Assembly: GCF_031177825.1 (NCBI RefSeq)
Contig: NZ_JAPSKE010000012.1
Span: 62,001 to 126,000 of the forward strand
Direction: 5' to 3'
DNA: 64,000 bases
Origin: Paenibacillus sp.
Lineage (GTDB): Bacteria > Bacillota > Bacilli > Paenibacillales > YIM-B00363
The notes beneath the pieces were generated by a model. That model did no database searches and was not told the origin of the DNA. It saw nothing but the letters and a program-made list of their open reading frames with translations. Shown one piece after another: positions 35,579 to 46,703 of this stretch (position 1 is its first letter; every line of letters starts with the position of its first letter). The translations under genes were made by a program, and so were the position numbers.

Positions 35579-37392
35579 CCCTCGCAAATCACCTCCATAA
35601 TTCTAGCGTGATTCAAGCCGTTCGTGCGGATGCCCTCGACGCGAAGCGCGGTCACGCCTTCCAACGCGACGTCGAACCGCAGCACCCGTCGGTAATTGTC
35701 GCGAACCGACGCGATCGTCTCCGCGCCTCCGGCGAGCTTCGCGACCACGCGGCAGTCCTTCACCGTCTCCGGCTGCGGACGTCCCCAGCACATGCTCCGA
35801 TAATGGGAATCTTGGTGCGTTAAGGATAAGTGGCGATGCAGCCCGGTATCGAAGATGAGCGTAACGGAGGACAACCGCACCGGTACGTCCCAAGTCAGCT
35901 CCAGCCATGGATCGGGATCCCGAGGATCGGACATCCACCGGTGCGTCCCCGGCTTCCGCAGGTCGGGCCGCACGCCTCGCTCGCCGTGCACCGCGCGCGT
36001 CATGCCGTCGACGACGCACGAAGCCGGCCCTTGCGCCTGCTCGGAGGAGGCGGCGACGCGAGCCGAAACGGCAAGATTGCCTTCCACGACCTTCCCGGGA
36101 AGGAACGCGCCCTGCCGAAGCAGCCGCTGCTGCGCCGTACGGATCGACGACTTGTCGTTCCACGCTTGGTCCAACGGCCTGCCGGCCTGAAGCGCGACCG
36201 CGGCGAACGTGCCGAGCCCTTCCCCCATCGCCGCGCAGGTGGCCATGACGCGGGTGCTGGAGAAGGCGATATGCGTCGCGGAAGCGTTCCTCCCGGCGAA
36301 CATGAGGTTCGAGACGTTCCTGCTGACAAGCGACCGCAGCGGAATGCCGTACAAATACGGCGTATACGGCTGGCTGCACGGCTCTTCGTCTTTCGCGTCG
36401 ATGCCCGCAGGCGGGTGCGTATCCATCGGCCACCCGCCGTAGGCGATCACGTCGTCGAAGTCGACCGCTCGTTCGATATCGTTCTGGGTCAACACATGCC
36501 GGCCGATAAACCTTCTGGATTCCCGCTTCCCGGGAAGAAACCCGAACCAATCGAGCGCCCACGTTTCCGACTCGGGATGATGGCCGCTGTTTTTGATATG
36601 ATCCCAGACGCCCAGCAGAATCGCGAGCAGTTCGTCCCGGATCGCCTCGTTGTCCTTGATCGTGTCGATCGTTCCGCCGGTTTCGACCCACCAATACCCG
36701 TATTCCCAGCTGCCATGGTCCCGGAAGCGCAAATCTTCCTCCGTAAACTTTCGGGCCCAAGGTGGGGGAACGAACGGCATGGACCGCCCCGTATCTCGGG
36801 CCGTAAACAACAGCGAGGACCCGAGACGGCGGGCGTCCCGGGCCCGAACCGCGCCGGATTCGCCGTATTCGTCCCCCGCTTCCCGGCCGGTCGTGTACAG
36901 CGCTCCGGCTTCGAATCCCAATCGTCCGTCCCCCGTGCAATCGGCGAACAGCTCCGCCTCGATGGCGAAACGATCCTCCGTGCTTTCCCGAACGGCATGG
37001 ACGCGCCGGATGCGGTCTCCGTCCATCTCCGCGCCGACGACCGCCGTATTCAGCAGGAGTGTAAGATTCGGCTCCGCGCGGCACTTTTCGTACAAGATCA
37101 GATCCAGCATGCTGGCGCTTCGCTGCGGGTTCCGCACCGAGCATTCCAGCATGATTTCCTCGACGATGCCGGTCTCCCTGGCTTCCGTCTCCAGCTCCTT
37201 GCCCCGGACGGAGGAGCCGGATACGTGCATCCGGACTTCCGAGGAAGCGTTGCCCCCCAATACGGGACGGTCGTGGCAGAGCACGACGTTCGCGCCTCCC
37301 CGGCTGGCCGCGATCGCCGCCGCGACGCCGGCGAACCCTCCCCCCGCAACCAGAAGCTGCGTCGTCATCCGCTTCGTCTCATCGTTCCTCAT
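35575..37392 (-). CDS. FAD-dependent oxidoreductase (FAD_oxidored family), copy 2
   Basis: 605 aa, cytoplasmic. The dinucleotide-binding motif is [20 protein letters not shown]. Further family segments are [45 protein letters not shown] and [20 protein letters not shown]. The last 150 residues ([38 protein letters not shown]) look like a discoidin/galactose-binding domain. The start has AAGGA close upstream and overlaps the M14-like gene by 14 nt. It is a paralogue of the oxidoreductase at 50.6-53.0 kb. Substrate unknown; the family includes probable sugar or polyol oxidoreductases. Confidence 0.88.
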   Translation of the reverse strand: MRNDETKRMTTQLLVAGGGFAGVAAAIAASRGGANVVLCHDRPVLGGNASSEVRMHVSGSSVRGKELETEARETGIVEEIMLECSVRNPQRSASMLDLILYEKCRAEPNLTLLLNTAVVGAEMDGDRIRRVHAVRESTEDRFAIEAELFADCTGDGRLGFEAGALYTTGREAGDEYGESGAVRARDARRLGSSLLFTARDTGRSMPFVPPPWARKFTEEDLRFRDHGSWEYGYWWVETGGTIDTIKDNEAIRDELLAILLGVWDHIKNSGHHPESETWALDWFGFLPGKRESRRFIGRHVLTQNDIERAVDFDDVIAYGGWPMDTHPPAGIDAKDEEPCSQPYTPYLYGIPLRSLVSRNVSNLMFAGRNASATHIAFSSTRVMATCAAMGEGLGTFAAVALQAGRPLDQAWNDKSSIRTAQQRLLRQGAFLPGKVVEGNLAVSARVAASSEQAQGPASCVVDGMTRAVHGERGVRPDLRKPGTHRWMSDPRDPDPWLELTWDVPVRLSSVTLIFDTGLHRHLSLTHQDSHYRSMCWGRPQPETVKDCRVVAKLAGGAETIASVRDNYRRVLRFDVALEGVTALRVEGIRTNGLNHARIMEVICEG

Positions 37393-38509
37393 CGTTCCTT
37401 CCTCCTCCCAGCACATAAGCTTCTAAGGCCGCCGCGAAATCGGCGCCGAACCGCCGGCAGCTGTGCGGCGTGACGGCGCCCCCCTCGACTCCGAAGTACG
37501 GGAGCTCGAAGGAGAAGGCCAGCCGCGCGCCCCGCCGCTCGAAGAACGAGCTGCAGGTGCGGTCGTTCGGCTGATTCCAATCCTCGCCCGCCTCGATGTC
37601 GTGCGCCCCGTCGTACCGCAGTTCGTTCGCAGCCGCCTCCGAACGGCTCGTCGCGCGGACCAACAGCGCGCCGAACCGTTCGATTTCCTCCTTCATCGGC
37701 GAACGGCGCTTGACGATGAACGGTCGGTCGTTGCGGCCTCCCCATAAATACGGGCTATGGAAGTCGATGCCGACCTCGAGGGGGAAGGCGCTCGCGTAAG
37801 CCATCAGCGCCGCGGTCGAGCGGTAGAGAGGGCGATCCGTATAATCGCGGTTATGGTCGTGAGGCGCCCGGCCTTTGCCCTGATCGCCCCGTTCCGCGCC
37901 GTCGAGATCGACGAAGGGCACGTAATGAAGTTTGCATTGCGTAAGAAGCCGCGAATGCGGCGATTGCAGGCAATGCTCCAGGAAGCCTTCCATCGCGTAG
38001 CCGGATACGGCTTCGCACGCGTGTTGGCGGCAGGCGATCAAGATATGCCTCGAGGCGGAGTCGTCCCCGGCGACGAGCAGCGGCAGCGCGCGGAGCCGCT
38101 CGGACACCGCCAGCACCTTCCGGCGGACGAGCGGATGCGGGGTCATGCGAGCGTAAAACGATTCGAAATGGTGCAGCTGGTACGGGATGCAATAGCTGAA
38201 GTACGCCTTCTCTCCGGCTTCGAACGCGTACGCGAACGAAGCGCGAGAGCTTCTCGAGGCGTCCACGCCGAGCCACGTCCATTCGATGCCGTCTCGACTG
38301 TACGCCGGCCCCCACGGTCCTATCACCTCGCCGTTTGCGAACTCGAACGTGACGGTGCGGGCTTCGACGGCGATCGCGGCGAAGCCCCAGTAAAACCACC
38401 AGCCCGTCGTATCGCGCAGCTGCTGCTCGAGCGTTACGACGCCGGACTCTTCCGAGACGACGCGAATGTTGCCTCCGGCATAATCGTCTTCGATGGCGAT
38501 GCCGTTCAT
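37379..38509 (-). CDS. M14-like zinc carboxypeptidase
   Basis: 376 aa, no signal peptide. The N-terminal beta domain (about 1-120) contains [15 protein letters not shown] and resembles the domain in front of cytosolic carboxypeptidases. The M14 site is visible: H163 and E166 in CRQHACE, N220-R221 in HDHNRDY, H251 in [12 protein letters not shown] and E335 in FSFELPYFG. The start [13 protein letters not shown] has GGGGGG about 7 nt upstream. It lies between the CBM9-like gene and the second FAD oxidoreductase, with overlap to the latter. The substrate could be a peptide or amide-linked sugar acid; this is inference. Confidence 0.82.
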   Translation of the reverse strand: MNGIAIEDDYAGGNIRVVSEESGVVTLEQQLRDTTGWWFYWGFAAIAVEARTVTFEFANGEVIGPWGPAYSRDGIEWTWLGVDASRSSRASFAYAFEAGEKAYFSYCIPYQLHHFESFYARMTPHPLVRRKVLAVSERLRALPLLVAGDDSASRHILIACRQHACEAVSGYAMEGFLEHCLQSPHSRLLTQCKLHYVPFVDLDGAERGDQGKGRAPHDHNRDYTDRPLYRSTAALMAYASAFPLEVGIDFHSPYLWGGRNDRPFIVKRRSPMKEEIERFGALLVRATSRSEAAANELRYDGAHDIEAGEDWNQPNDRTCSSFFERRGARLAFSFELPYFGVEGGAVTPHSCRRFGADFAAALEAYVLGGGRNDEER

Positions 38510-38534
38510 CTTACGCCCCCCTGACGCGCGGAAT

Positions 38535-38569
38535 CGCAGCATCCGGCTTCATCCAAGCCGAATGCTGCG
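38535..38569. other. Strong intergenic hairpin without T-run
   Basis: CGCAGCAT-C-CGGCTT pairs with AAGCCG-A-ATGCTGCG around CATCC. It sits between the CBM9-like stop and the M14-like start and may be an RNA processing or stabilising stem rather than a terminator. Confidence 0.5.
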
Positions 38570-38582
38570 AATCGTGAATCGC

Positions 38583-40466
38583 TTATTGGTTATGCGGTAC
38601 CGTTACGGTCGCCTCGACCGTCGCTACGTTCCCCGCGACGTCCGCGATCGCATACGTAATCGTGTAAACGCGCCCGCTTCCGCCGTCGGACCGCTCCGCC
38701 CGCAGCGAGATGCTCGTATCTTCCGTTCCGTATTCCGCGTCCGCGACGTCGCCCGGCACGTCTTCGCCGTCCGTGCCTTCGTCCGGTTCGCTGCTCGCAA
38801 TCGAGACGAGCCGGACGGACGCGACGCCCGAGCCGCCGTCGCCGTCGTCGGACGTCACCGTCGCCTGGATCGGCCTCAGCTTATGGTTCGGCGGCCAGAG
38901 CACGGCGACGTCGAGCGCGACCGCCGCTTCCGGCGCGGTCTTGTCGATGGCGATCGTTGCGCTTTGCGTCGCTTCCGCGTGACCGGCGTTATCGAAGCCG
39001 CGATATTCGAGGACGTGCGCGCCGTCTTCCGTCAAGACGATCGGCTCGGCATAGACGGTCCAGTCGCCGCCGTCGATCCGATATTCCGTCCGGTTTACGC
39101 CGACGGAATCGTCGGCGGTCGTCGCCAGCGCGACCGTCACGTCGGACGTATACCATCCGCCGCCGCCGTTCGGCTCGCCGGGCGAGATCGACGCCGACGT
39201 TTCCGGACCTCGGAGAACCGTCACGGATACCGCCGCCGTCGCCGTGCCGCCGGAAGCGTCGGTCGCGACGACCGTGAACGCGTCCGGTCCGACGTAGTCT
39301 TCGTTCGGCGCGTACGTCCAGTCGCCGCCTTCCGTCACGGTCGCCGTACCGTGGAGCGGCGCCGTCCCGAGCGCGAACGTCAGCGCGTCTCCGTCCGGAT
39401 CCGTTCCGACGATCGTGCCGGAAGCGACCGTATTTTTCACGGTCGAGTAGGTAACGTCGGTGACCGTCGGGGCTTCGTTTTCGGCAAAAAACCGATTCTT
39501 CAGATCGGCCGTCCGCGCGTCCTCGGCGTCGTACCGAAGCTCGAACCACTCGTCGACGTGAGCGTACGTCTCATCGACCTCGGCGGCGCTCATCGCGTCC
39601 AAATTCGGAATTTCCGCGCCCTTCGCTTCGCCCTCCGCGATCAGCGGCTGCAAATACCGATGGAAGAAGCGCTCGTCGTCCGCATCCCCGTTCAGCCACG
39701 TCGCGCGCAGCGTCGCGGAAGTTTCGTTAAATTTCGCCCACGCTTTCCGGATCACGTTCTTCTGGATGTTCGTCCGCTGTTCCGCGGTCGGCGCCTGGAT
39801 GTCGAGCACGTTGAACCGGCCCGCCTGATGCACTCGTCCTCCCCATGTCGGCGAATGAGACGGCGACCAGCGGATCATCGCGAATTCCCAATCCTCGCCG
39901 TTCAACGGGACGTGTTCATAGTACGTCTCCCACGGGATCCGCACCACGGTGCCCCAGCCCGTCGGTATTTCCTCGTTCACGACCGTGACGTTGCCCTTCA
40001 ACGGACGGTTCTTTCGGTATTCCGTCTGCCATTCGAAATAATCGACCGGGCCGCCGTTCGTCGGAATAATCATCTGATGGTAGGGAAGATCGCCATGACC
40101 GGTCTGCAGGAAAACCTCAAGGGAGCTGTTCTTCAATACCCCGTTCGCTTCCCGCTCCTGCTCGTTCGACTGGAAGAAAATATTCATTCCTTCCTCGTTA
40201 TAGACGATGTAGAAGCCAGTGTCGCGAGGGCCTCCCGGCGCGATCGGCGTTTCCACCCAATATTGCACGAACCGATTTTCCTTGTACTCCGGGTTGTCGA
40301 AATAATCGCTGTTGTACCAGTCCATCGGCGTAGACAAATCTTCCGCCGAATACGTCACTTCGTACGTCAGCTTGCCTGCGTCGGCCGCGGACGCCGCCGG
40401 CACGCTCGAAGCGATCAGCGGGAGCGACAGCAGCAGCGCCCCAAGGCGTTTCGTAGTTTTCAACAT
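38583..40466 (-). CDS. Secreted multidomain protein with CBM9-like, cadherin-like and OmpL47-like domains
   Basis: 627 aa. Signal peptide about 1-27 (ALLLSLPLIASSVPAASA). Residues about 30-235 look like a CBM9-like carbohydrate-binding domain (FYIVYNEEGMNIFFQSNEQ, LEVFLQTGHGDLPYHQM, WGTVVRIPWETYY). A helical linker follows, then a cadherin-like module (DPDGDALTFALG, NEDYVGPDAFTVVATDASGG), an OmpL47-like module (YRIDGGDWTVYAEPIVLTED, GFDNAGHAEATQ) and a C-terminal Ig-like module with WPPNHKLRPIQ. No catalytic domain or sorting signal is seen. AAGGGGGG is 6 nt upstream. It follows the GH123-like gene by 12 nt and probably helps bind the same glycan outside the cell. Confidence 0.82.
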   Translation of the reverse strand: MLKTTKRLGALLLSLPLIASSVPAASAADAGKLTYEVTYSAEDLSTPMDWYNSDYFDNPEYKENRFVQYWVETPIAPGGPRDTGFYIVYNEEGMNIFFQSNEQEREANGVLKNSSLEVFLQTGHGDLPYHQMIIPTNGGPVDYFEWQTEYRKNRPLKGNVTVVNEEIPTGWGTVVRIPWETYYEHVPLNGEDWEFAMIRWSPSHSPTWGGRVHQAGRFNVLDIQAPTAEQRTNIQKNVIRKAWAKFNETSATLRATWLNGDADDERFFHRYLQPLIAEGEAKGAEIPNLDAMSAAEVDETYAHVDEWFELRYDAEDARTADLKNRFFAENEAPTVTDVTYSTVKNTVASGTIVGTDPDGDALTFALGTAPLHGTATVTEGGDWTYAPNEDYVGPDAFTVVATDASGGTATAAVSVTVLRGPETSASISPGEPNGGGGWYTSDVTVALATTADDSVGVNRTEYRIDGGDWTVYAEPIVLTEDGAHVLEYRGFDNAGHAEATQSATIAIDKTAPEAAVALDVAVLWPPNHKLRPIQATVTSDDGDGGSGVASVRLVSIASSEPDEGTDGEDVPGDVADAEYGTEDTSISLRAERSDGGSGRVYTITYAIADVAGNVATVEATVTVPHNQ

Positions 40467-40478
40467 GGATATCCCCCC

Positions 40479-42530
40479 TTATTCCGCGTCGGCCAAGTCG
40501 ATCAGCTTCGTAATATGGTGAATCATTTCCAGTCGAATCAGATCTGCGTTCGTCGAGCGTTCGTCGGTCGCCTCAAGCCAGGTCAGCGCCTTGTTCGCGG
40601 CGGCGGCGCGCTCCGGATCGCCAGAAGCCGCTGCGTCCGCGGCCAGCTGCTTCAGCTTCGTCGCATAGCGGATATCGTCGATGCCCTCGCGGAACCCTTC
40701 CCACGCGAGCGTGTCGATAATGTCCGTCTTCGTCGGGTATACCAAGTTCAGAGCCCGGAACGTGCCGTCGATTTCGTCGTTCCACGTGTTGAGGAAGTTC
40801 TCGTAATAAATGTAGTTGTAGGTAGCGTCATAATTTGCTTTATAGAGCCACATGCCGTGGCGTTGCCGCATCAAATCCGGATTTTCCGGGCCGGTATGCG
40901 GATACGCGTAGTTCGTAATGCGCTTATCTTCGCCGAACGCGTGCCAAGCGGCCGCCTTCTCCCGCGTCGGGTCTCCGACCCAGTTGATGAAGTCTTCCTT
41001 GATCTCCAGGTCGAGATGCGAGTCATGCCCCGTCGCAAACATCTTCACGCCGAGTTCTTCTTTGGCGTATTGCCACATTTCCTGCTGCCATTGAAGCAAG
41101 TTCCAGCCCGCTTCGTCCCAACCGTCGAAGTACAAATTCGAATGGCCGACGATGTTCGTTACGGCATCGTATATTCGGGCGAGGTCGGTTTTGTGGGTTT
41201 CGATCCCCGTGCGCCAGTTGTTGTAATGCTGCTCCATCTTCAGTCGATTCGGTTCCGTCGGATTCGCCTCATAGGCCGCCTTAGCGGCGACATAGCTGTT
41301 GTATTCGTTAAAGAAATGATAAGGCGCGAACGCCGACGCGGAGCCGAAGAGCGGATCCAGATCGAGTCCGGCTTGCCGCATCAATTCGATCTGACGAATA
41401 AAATGCTGCGGTTCCGAAATTCGATAGATCGGGCCCGGAATATTGACGGCATTGTGTTCGGCCATGTTGCGATACGTGTTCAGCAGCTTCTCGTCGACGA
41501 GCGCGCTATTCCCGCCGCTCGCATCCATATATTCCTTGACGCGGCTCTCGTGGTACAGCATGACGTAGAAATCTTTGTCCAAGTTATAGTACGTCTTCGG
41601 GTCCGGCAGCTCGAACGGTAGTACCCTTATTTTCAGTTCGAGCTCCCCTGCGGGAACGCCGTCCGCCGTAATGCCGATCGTGCCCGTGTAGATCCCTTCC
41701 GGCGTACCGGCGGGCACCTTCGTCGTCACCCACATCTGCTTCGACTCGCCCTGCTTCAGCGCGATCGGCAGCAGCGTCGGGCTGTCGGCGACGGGCTCCC
41801 GCAGGTGATCGAACTTCTTCGCCGGCTTCGTGAAGACGTCCACGTACTGCGAGCCGGTCGGGTAATCGACGCGGAGGAAGTTTTTCTTCTGCGCGTGGTC
41901 CACGAGGATCAGATTTTCGTCGTGCAGCAGCAGTTCGGGGGTCAGCACGTCTTTGGTCGCGTCGTAGAAGTAGCTTTGCCACGCCGTCCCGCCTTGGTAC
42001 CAGGTCTTGACGACGTGCATGTCGACGGCGGTGGCCGGGATCGTCCCGCCTTCCCCTTGCAGATCGCTAACGTTGAACGCCACCGAACTCGCGTCGCGCA
42101 GCGGGGCGAGCACGAAGGAAGACGCCTCGTATTCGTCTTGCGCGGAGACGACTTTCAGCGAATCGCTCACGGCGCCGTCCGACGGCAGCGAATCCGGCAG
42201 CCGCTTCTCCGGGCTGAGCGCCGGCACCTCGTACACGACGAACGGCGAATTCGTCCACAGCTCGGTCCCCTCGACATCGGTCGCTACCTTCAAGGCGTAC
42301 GCCAGCTTGCGCTCGGCGTCCGCGGCGCCGCTGTCCGCCAGCGCGTCTTCGATAAATCCCTTCAGCTGCGGACGGCTCGTCGTCTCCGCCAGCTGCTGCA
42401 GACGAGCGATCGTCTGCGATAAGGACGCATTCCCTTCCGTCGCCGCCGCCTTGTTCGCCGCCGCCGGCGAGACGGCGGCGATCGCAATGCCGAAGATGCA
42501 GGCGAAAATCAGAAGACGTCGTTTCAACAT
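40479..42530 (-). CDS. Secreted GH123-like glycoside hydrolase (DUF4091)
   Basis: 683 aa. Signal peptide about 1-28 (LLIFACIFGIAIAAVSPAAA). Order: an N-terminal beta region with VPAGTPEGIYTGTIGITADG as in GH123/DUF4091 proteins, then a TIM barrel with an Asp-Glu pair D472-E473 in YFDGWDEAGWN where GH123 enzymes carry the substrate-assisted pair, then a C-terminal DUF4091-type end (YENFLNTWND, TLAWEGFREGIDDIRYATKL). Founding GH123 enzymes release beta-N-acetylgalactosamine. AAGGAG is 10 nt upstream of the ATG. It is first in the third block and preceded by a cre/LacI-type palindrome. Confidence 0.83.
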   Translation of the reverse strand: MLKRRLLIFACIFGIAIAAVSPAAANKAAATEGNASLSQTIARLQQLAETTSRPQLKGFIEDALADSGAADAERKLAYALKVATDVEGTELWTNSPFVVYEVPALSPEKRLPDSLPSDGAVSDSLKVVSAQDEYEASSFVLAPLRDASSVAFNVSDLQGEGGTIPATAVDMHVVKTWYQGGTAWQSYFYDATKDVLTPELLLHDENLILVDHAQKKNFLRVDYPTGSQYVDVFTKPAKKFDHLREPVADSPTLLPIALKQGESKQMWVTTKVPAGTPEGIYTGTIGITADGVPAGELELKIRVLPFELPDPKTYYNLDKDFYVMLYHESRVKEYMDASGGNSALVDEKLLNTYRNMAEHNAVNIPGPIYRISEPQHFIRQIELMRQAGLDLDPLFGSASAFAPYHFFNEYNSYVAAKAAYEANPTEPNRLKMEQHYNNWRTGIETHKTDLARIYDAVTNIVGHSNLYFDGWDEAGWNLLQWQQEMWQYAKEELGVKMFATGHDSHLDLEIKEDFINWVGDPTREKAAAWHAFGEDKRITNYAYPHTGPENPDLMRQRHGMWLYKANYDATYNYIYYENFLNTWNDEIDGTFRALNLVYPTKTDIIDTLAWEGFREGIDDIRYATKLKQLAADAAASGDPERAAAANKALTWLEATDERSTNADLIRLEMIHHITKLIDLADAE

Positions 42531-42633
42531 ACGAAATTCACTCCTTCTTCGATCGAATGGGTTCCTGGGGTTAGCTTTCGACTTCCTATCGGCGATTGGC
42601 TCCGGCGATCCCCCCTTTCCTTAATTTTAATAA

Positions 42634-42647
42634 TGGAAGCGCTTGCA
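42634..42647. promoter_or_regulatory. cre/LacI-type operator upstream of the GH123-like gene
   Basis: Minus-strand TGCAAGCGCTTCCA, a near-palindrome matching the LacI/CcpA class with CG centre, about 100 nt upstream of the start and just upstream of an A+T-rich TAAAAT-like -10. It could bind CcpA or the LacI-family protein encoded next to it. Confidence 0.55.
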
Positions 42648-42813
42648 TCTGACGATGCTCCCGTGCCGCCGTGCCGCCGAGCCGCCCGGAAGCTCGAACG
42701 GTTTGTCCGACTTCCCCCGCCTCGCAGCCGCCTCGGCCTTGGACCCAAAGATGCACGTCGTTATACCATAAGCATACAACCTCTTGGGTGGCCCAACTAG
42801 TTCCACTTTTGTT

Positions 42814-43866
42814 TCATTTTGTCATTTCATTTATAATAATTTTCCGTACGGTGTTGCCTTCGCGCCATCGGCACAATAACCGGGAATGCTCATAAGGCAA
42901 ATGCGGATTCGCGATCCGCCACAGCATCCGGTCCGCCGCCCTCGCCCCGGTATCTCGGACGGGAAGCGCGGGGCAGGTAATATCCGGAAACGCGGCGCTT
43001 TCCGACGTCTCCAGACTGACGACGGACACCTCGTCCGGAACGACGATGCGCAGCGCTTCGCACGCCGCCGCGACCCACGGCAGCAAATACTCGACGGCGC
43101 ATATGACCGCGGTCGGCCGCATGCGCTCCCGCTTCTCGGCGAACGCCCGGATCCATCGCTCCAGCGTCGGCGCCGGCTCCAGCAAGCATTCCCGCGGATC
43201 GAGCCGAATGCCGTTGTCCGCCAGCGCTTCCTTGAACGCTTGCCATCGCAAGCGGAACCCCCGATGCCCCTCGATATGACCTGCGTACACGATCCGGGTA
43301 TGCCCCGCTTCCGCGAGAACGCCGACGCAACGAGCCATAGCGTCGTATACGTCCCAGACGACGCTGTCCGCCTCGACGCCGACCTTCGGGTAATTCAGCA
43401 GAATTTTCGGGGAGGGCAGCTCCAGCAACGTCTTCTCCAACGTCGGAGACAGTAACGGAGCGATGAATATTCCGGATGCGTAAGGAATGCCGCTCCGCTC
43501 GACCCACTCCCGCAGCGCCGAAGGCGTCCTCGCCCGAACGGGGCACGCGATTCGATCCAACCGGTGCCCGAGCTCGGCCAACCGTTCGCGGATGCCTTCG
43601 CCGAGAACGTCTACGATCCCGTCGTCCCCCTCCGTCGCCAACACGAAACGATGCTGCTTCCCGCCGGAAAGCGCGACGCCGCCTATGGTCAGCGACAGCT
43701 CTTGCGCTTTCGTGCGATAGCCCAACTCTCGCGCGGTGCGGAACACTTGCCGCCGGGTTTCTTCCGACATGCCGCGTCGGCCTCGGAGCGCTTTGGAAAC
43801 CGTATGGACGGTCAGTCCCAGCCTCGCCGCGATGTCCTTGAGCGATACTTCCTTCCTACGCTTCAT
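42814..43866 (-). CDS. LacI-family transcriptional regulator
   Basis: 350 aa. The N-terminal HTH with hinge helix is VSLKDIAARLGLTVHTVSKA then LRGRRGMSEETRRQVF; a periplasmic-binding-protein-like effector domain follows (VDVLGEGIRERLAELGHRL, HTRIVYAGHIEGHRGFRLRW, AVICAVEYLLPWVAAACEAL). The ATG of MKRRKEVSLKD is chosen because GAGGG is 6 nt upstream. It is last in the propeller-to-M81 run, 50 nt after the M81-like gene, and lies directly before the GH123-like block, which it probably controls through the palindrome at 42634-42647. Confidence 0.92.
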   Translation of the reverse strand: MKRRKEVSLKDIAARLGLTVHTVSKALRGRRGMSEETRRQVFRTARELGYRTKAQELSLTIGGVALSGGKQHRFVLATEGDDGIVDVLGEGIRERLAELGHRLDRIACPVRARTPSALREWVERSGIPYASGIFIAPLLSPTLEKTLLELPSPKILLNYPKVGVEADSVVWDVYDAMARCVGVLAEAGHTRIVYAGHIEGHRGFRLRWQAFKEALADNGIRLDPRECLLEPAPTLERWIRAFAEKRERMRPTAVICAVEYLLPWVAAACEALRIVVPDEVSVVSLETSESAAFPDITCPALPVRDTGARAADRMLWRIANPHLPYEHSRLLCRWREGNTVRKIIINEMTK

Positions 43867-43915
43867 GTTCATCCCTCTTTCCCCGGGGAGGGCACGCGCC
43901 GAAGACCGCATGCCG

Positions 43916-45357
43916 TTATCGTTCGATCGGGAACATGCCGCTTCGCAATCGGGCGTAGCGGAACCTGCGGAAGCTCGCGGAGGTGACCCCGGCCGCGTCC
44001 ACCTCGACGGAAGCTCGGGCGATCCTGCCGTAGGACGACTTCCATTGTACGGCGCCTTTGACGACGATATACCGCATATGTTTCAAGTGCAGCCCTACGC
44101 TTTCGATCGCCGCCAGGTCGAACGCCGGCACGCGTTCCGTCGTTAAGACGACATAGACGCCGCCGCAATCGACGACGGCCGTATTCCCCATATATTTGGG
44201 TTCGCCGGTCCGCTCGCTGCGGTAATGGCCGTCGCTGAGCCGCGCGACGGTTCCCCGAATGGCGACGCTCTCCCCGTGAAGGCGGTCCGTCTTCCCGCCG
44301 ACCTTCGTCGCAAGCGTGCCGCCGATGCCCGCCTCGATCGCCTCCAGCACCGCTTCGGGATCGGCGAGCATGACGACGGAAGGTTTCAATCCATGTCTCA
44401 GGATGGCCGCGAGCACGTCCGTTCCGTCGCCGGAAGAGCCGCCCCCCACGTTATCGCTGGAATCGACCAATACGATGGGATAGGCGTCCGACGCTTTCGC
44501 GAGGACGACCCCCTCGTCCGGGGAAGGCAGCGCGACGGCGAACCGTTGCTCCATGGCCTCGAAGGCGCTCCCGATGTCCCGGGCCCGACGTTCCGCGCCG
44601 GCCGCGTCCCCGTTCGTCGTCACGATAAATCCCATTCCCGCCCAATAGACGTCGGCGTAAGGGAAGCCGCCGGTGATCGTCACGTTGATGACGCCCGGTT
44701 CCTTCTCGATCCGATGCGCAAGGTCGATGAGCGATTTCATAGGCGGGGCGTCCGTCAGCATGGATTGTACCGCCGGCATGGCGGAAGGCTTGTAGAGGGA
44801 AGGGGTCGGCGAGAGGTCGCCGAGAAGTATGCCATGAAGGATGTCTACCGCTTCCACGGCCCTGGGGTAATAATCGGTGTGCGGGTACGTGTCGTATCCG
44901 ACGAGACAATGCGACAAGCGAACCATCTCGGGGCTGACGTTGGCATGAAGATCGATCGTGCAGACGATCGGCATGTCGGGGCCGAACCTCTCCCGGCATC
45001 GCCGCAGCAGCCAGCCCTCCGCGTCCTGCTCCTCGGATGTGACCATGGCGCCGTGCAGCACGAGCAGAATGCCGTCCGCGCCGGCATCCAGCGAAGCGAC
45101 CAATTCCTCTGCAAGCTGCAGGAACAACGCGTGCTCCACCACCCCTCCGGGAACCGCCTCCGCGTATAACGCAGGGGACAACCGGACGCCCAGCGCTTCC
45201 GCTCGGTCGATGATCCCGCCCCACGTCCCCTCCGTTCCTCGGTAGCGATCGATGATGTCCCCGCCCCTCAGCAGCGCGCAGCGTTGGAACTGCGGAAGCT
45301 CCGTTCGCAAGGCGACGAACGTATTCGTTTCGTGAAACAGTCCGCCGACGGCGATGT

Positions 45358-45361
<4 letters not shown>
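43916..45361 (-). CDS. M81-family (MlrC-like) metallohydrolase
   Basis: 481 aa, cytoplasmic. It begins with the typical NIAVGGLFHETNTFV, then ADGILLVLHGAMVTSEEQDA, IVCTIDLHANVSPEMV, VGYDTYPHTDYYPRA and VLVDSSDNVGGGSSGDGTD, covering the usual metal-site segments of the MlrC N-terminal domain, followed by the MlrC C-terminal domain. The best-known member hydrolyses linearised microcystin, but most members have unknown amide substrates. The ATG overlaps the aminotransferase stop by 4 nt. It belongs to the same operon as a creatininase-like amidohydrolase. Confidence 0.9.
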
Positions 45362-46659
<1,298 letters not shown>

Positions 46660-46703
46660 TCGGATTCCCCCTTCTCCCGCTCCGGCCTCGGCCCGGACGA
46701 GCG

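Noticed and set aside
35830..37473. Plus-strand ORF of 547 codons over the second FAD oxidoreductase
   Set aside because: Low-complexity Arg/Pro-rich translation opposite a gene with clear FAD motifs.
38493..41621. Very long plus-strand ORF (about 1040 codons)
   Set aside because: It is antisense to the GH123-like and CBM9-like genes, is rich in Arg/Val/His without any domain, and has no ribosome binding site. High-GC codon use creates such frames.
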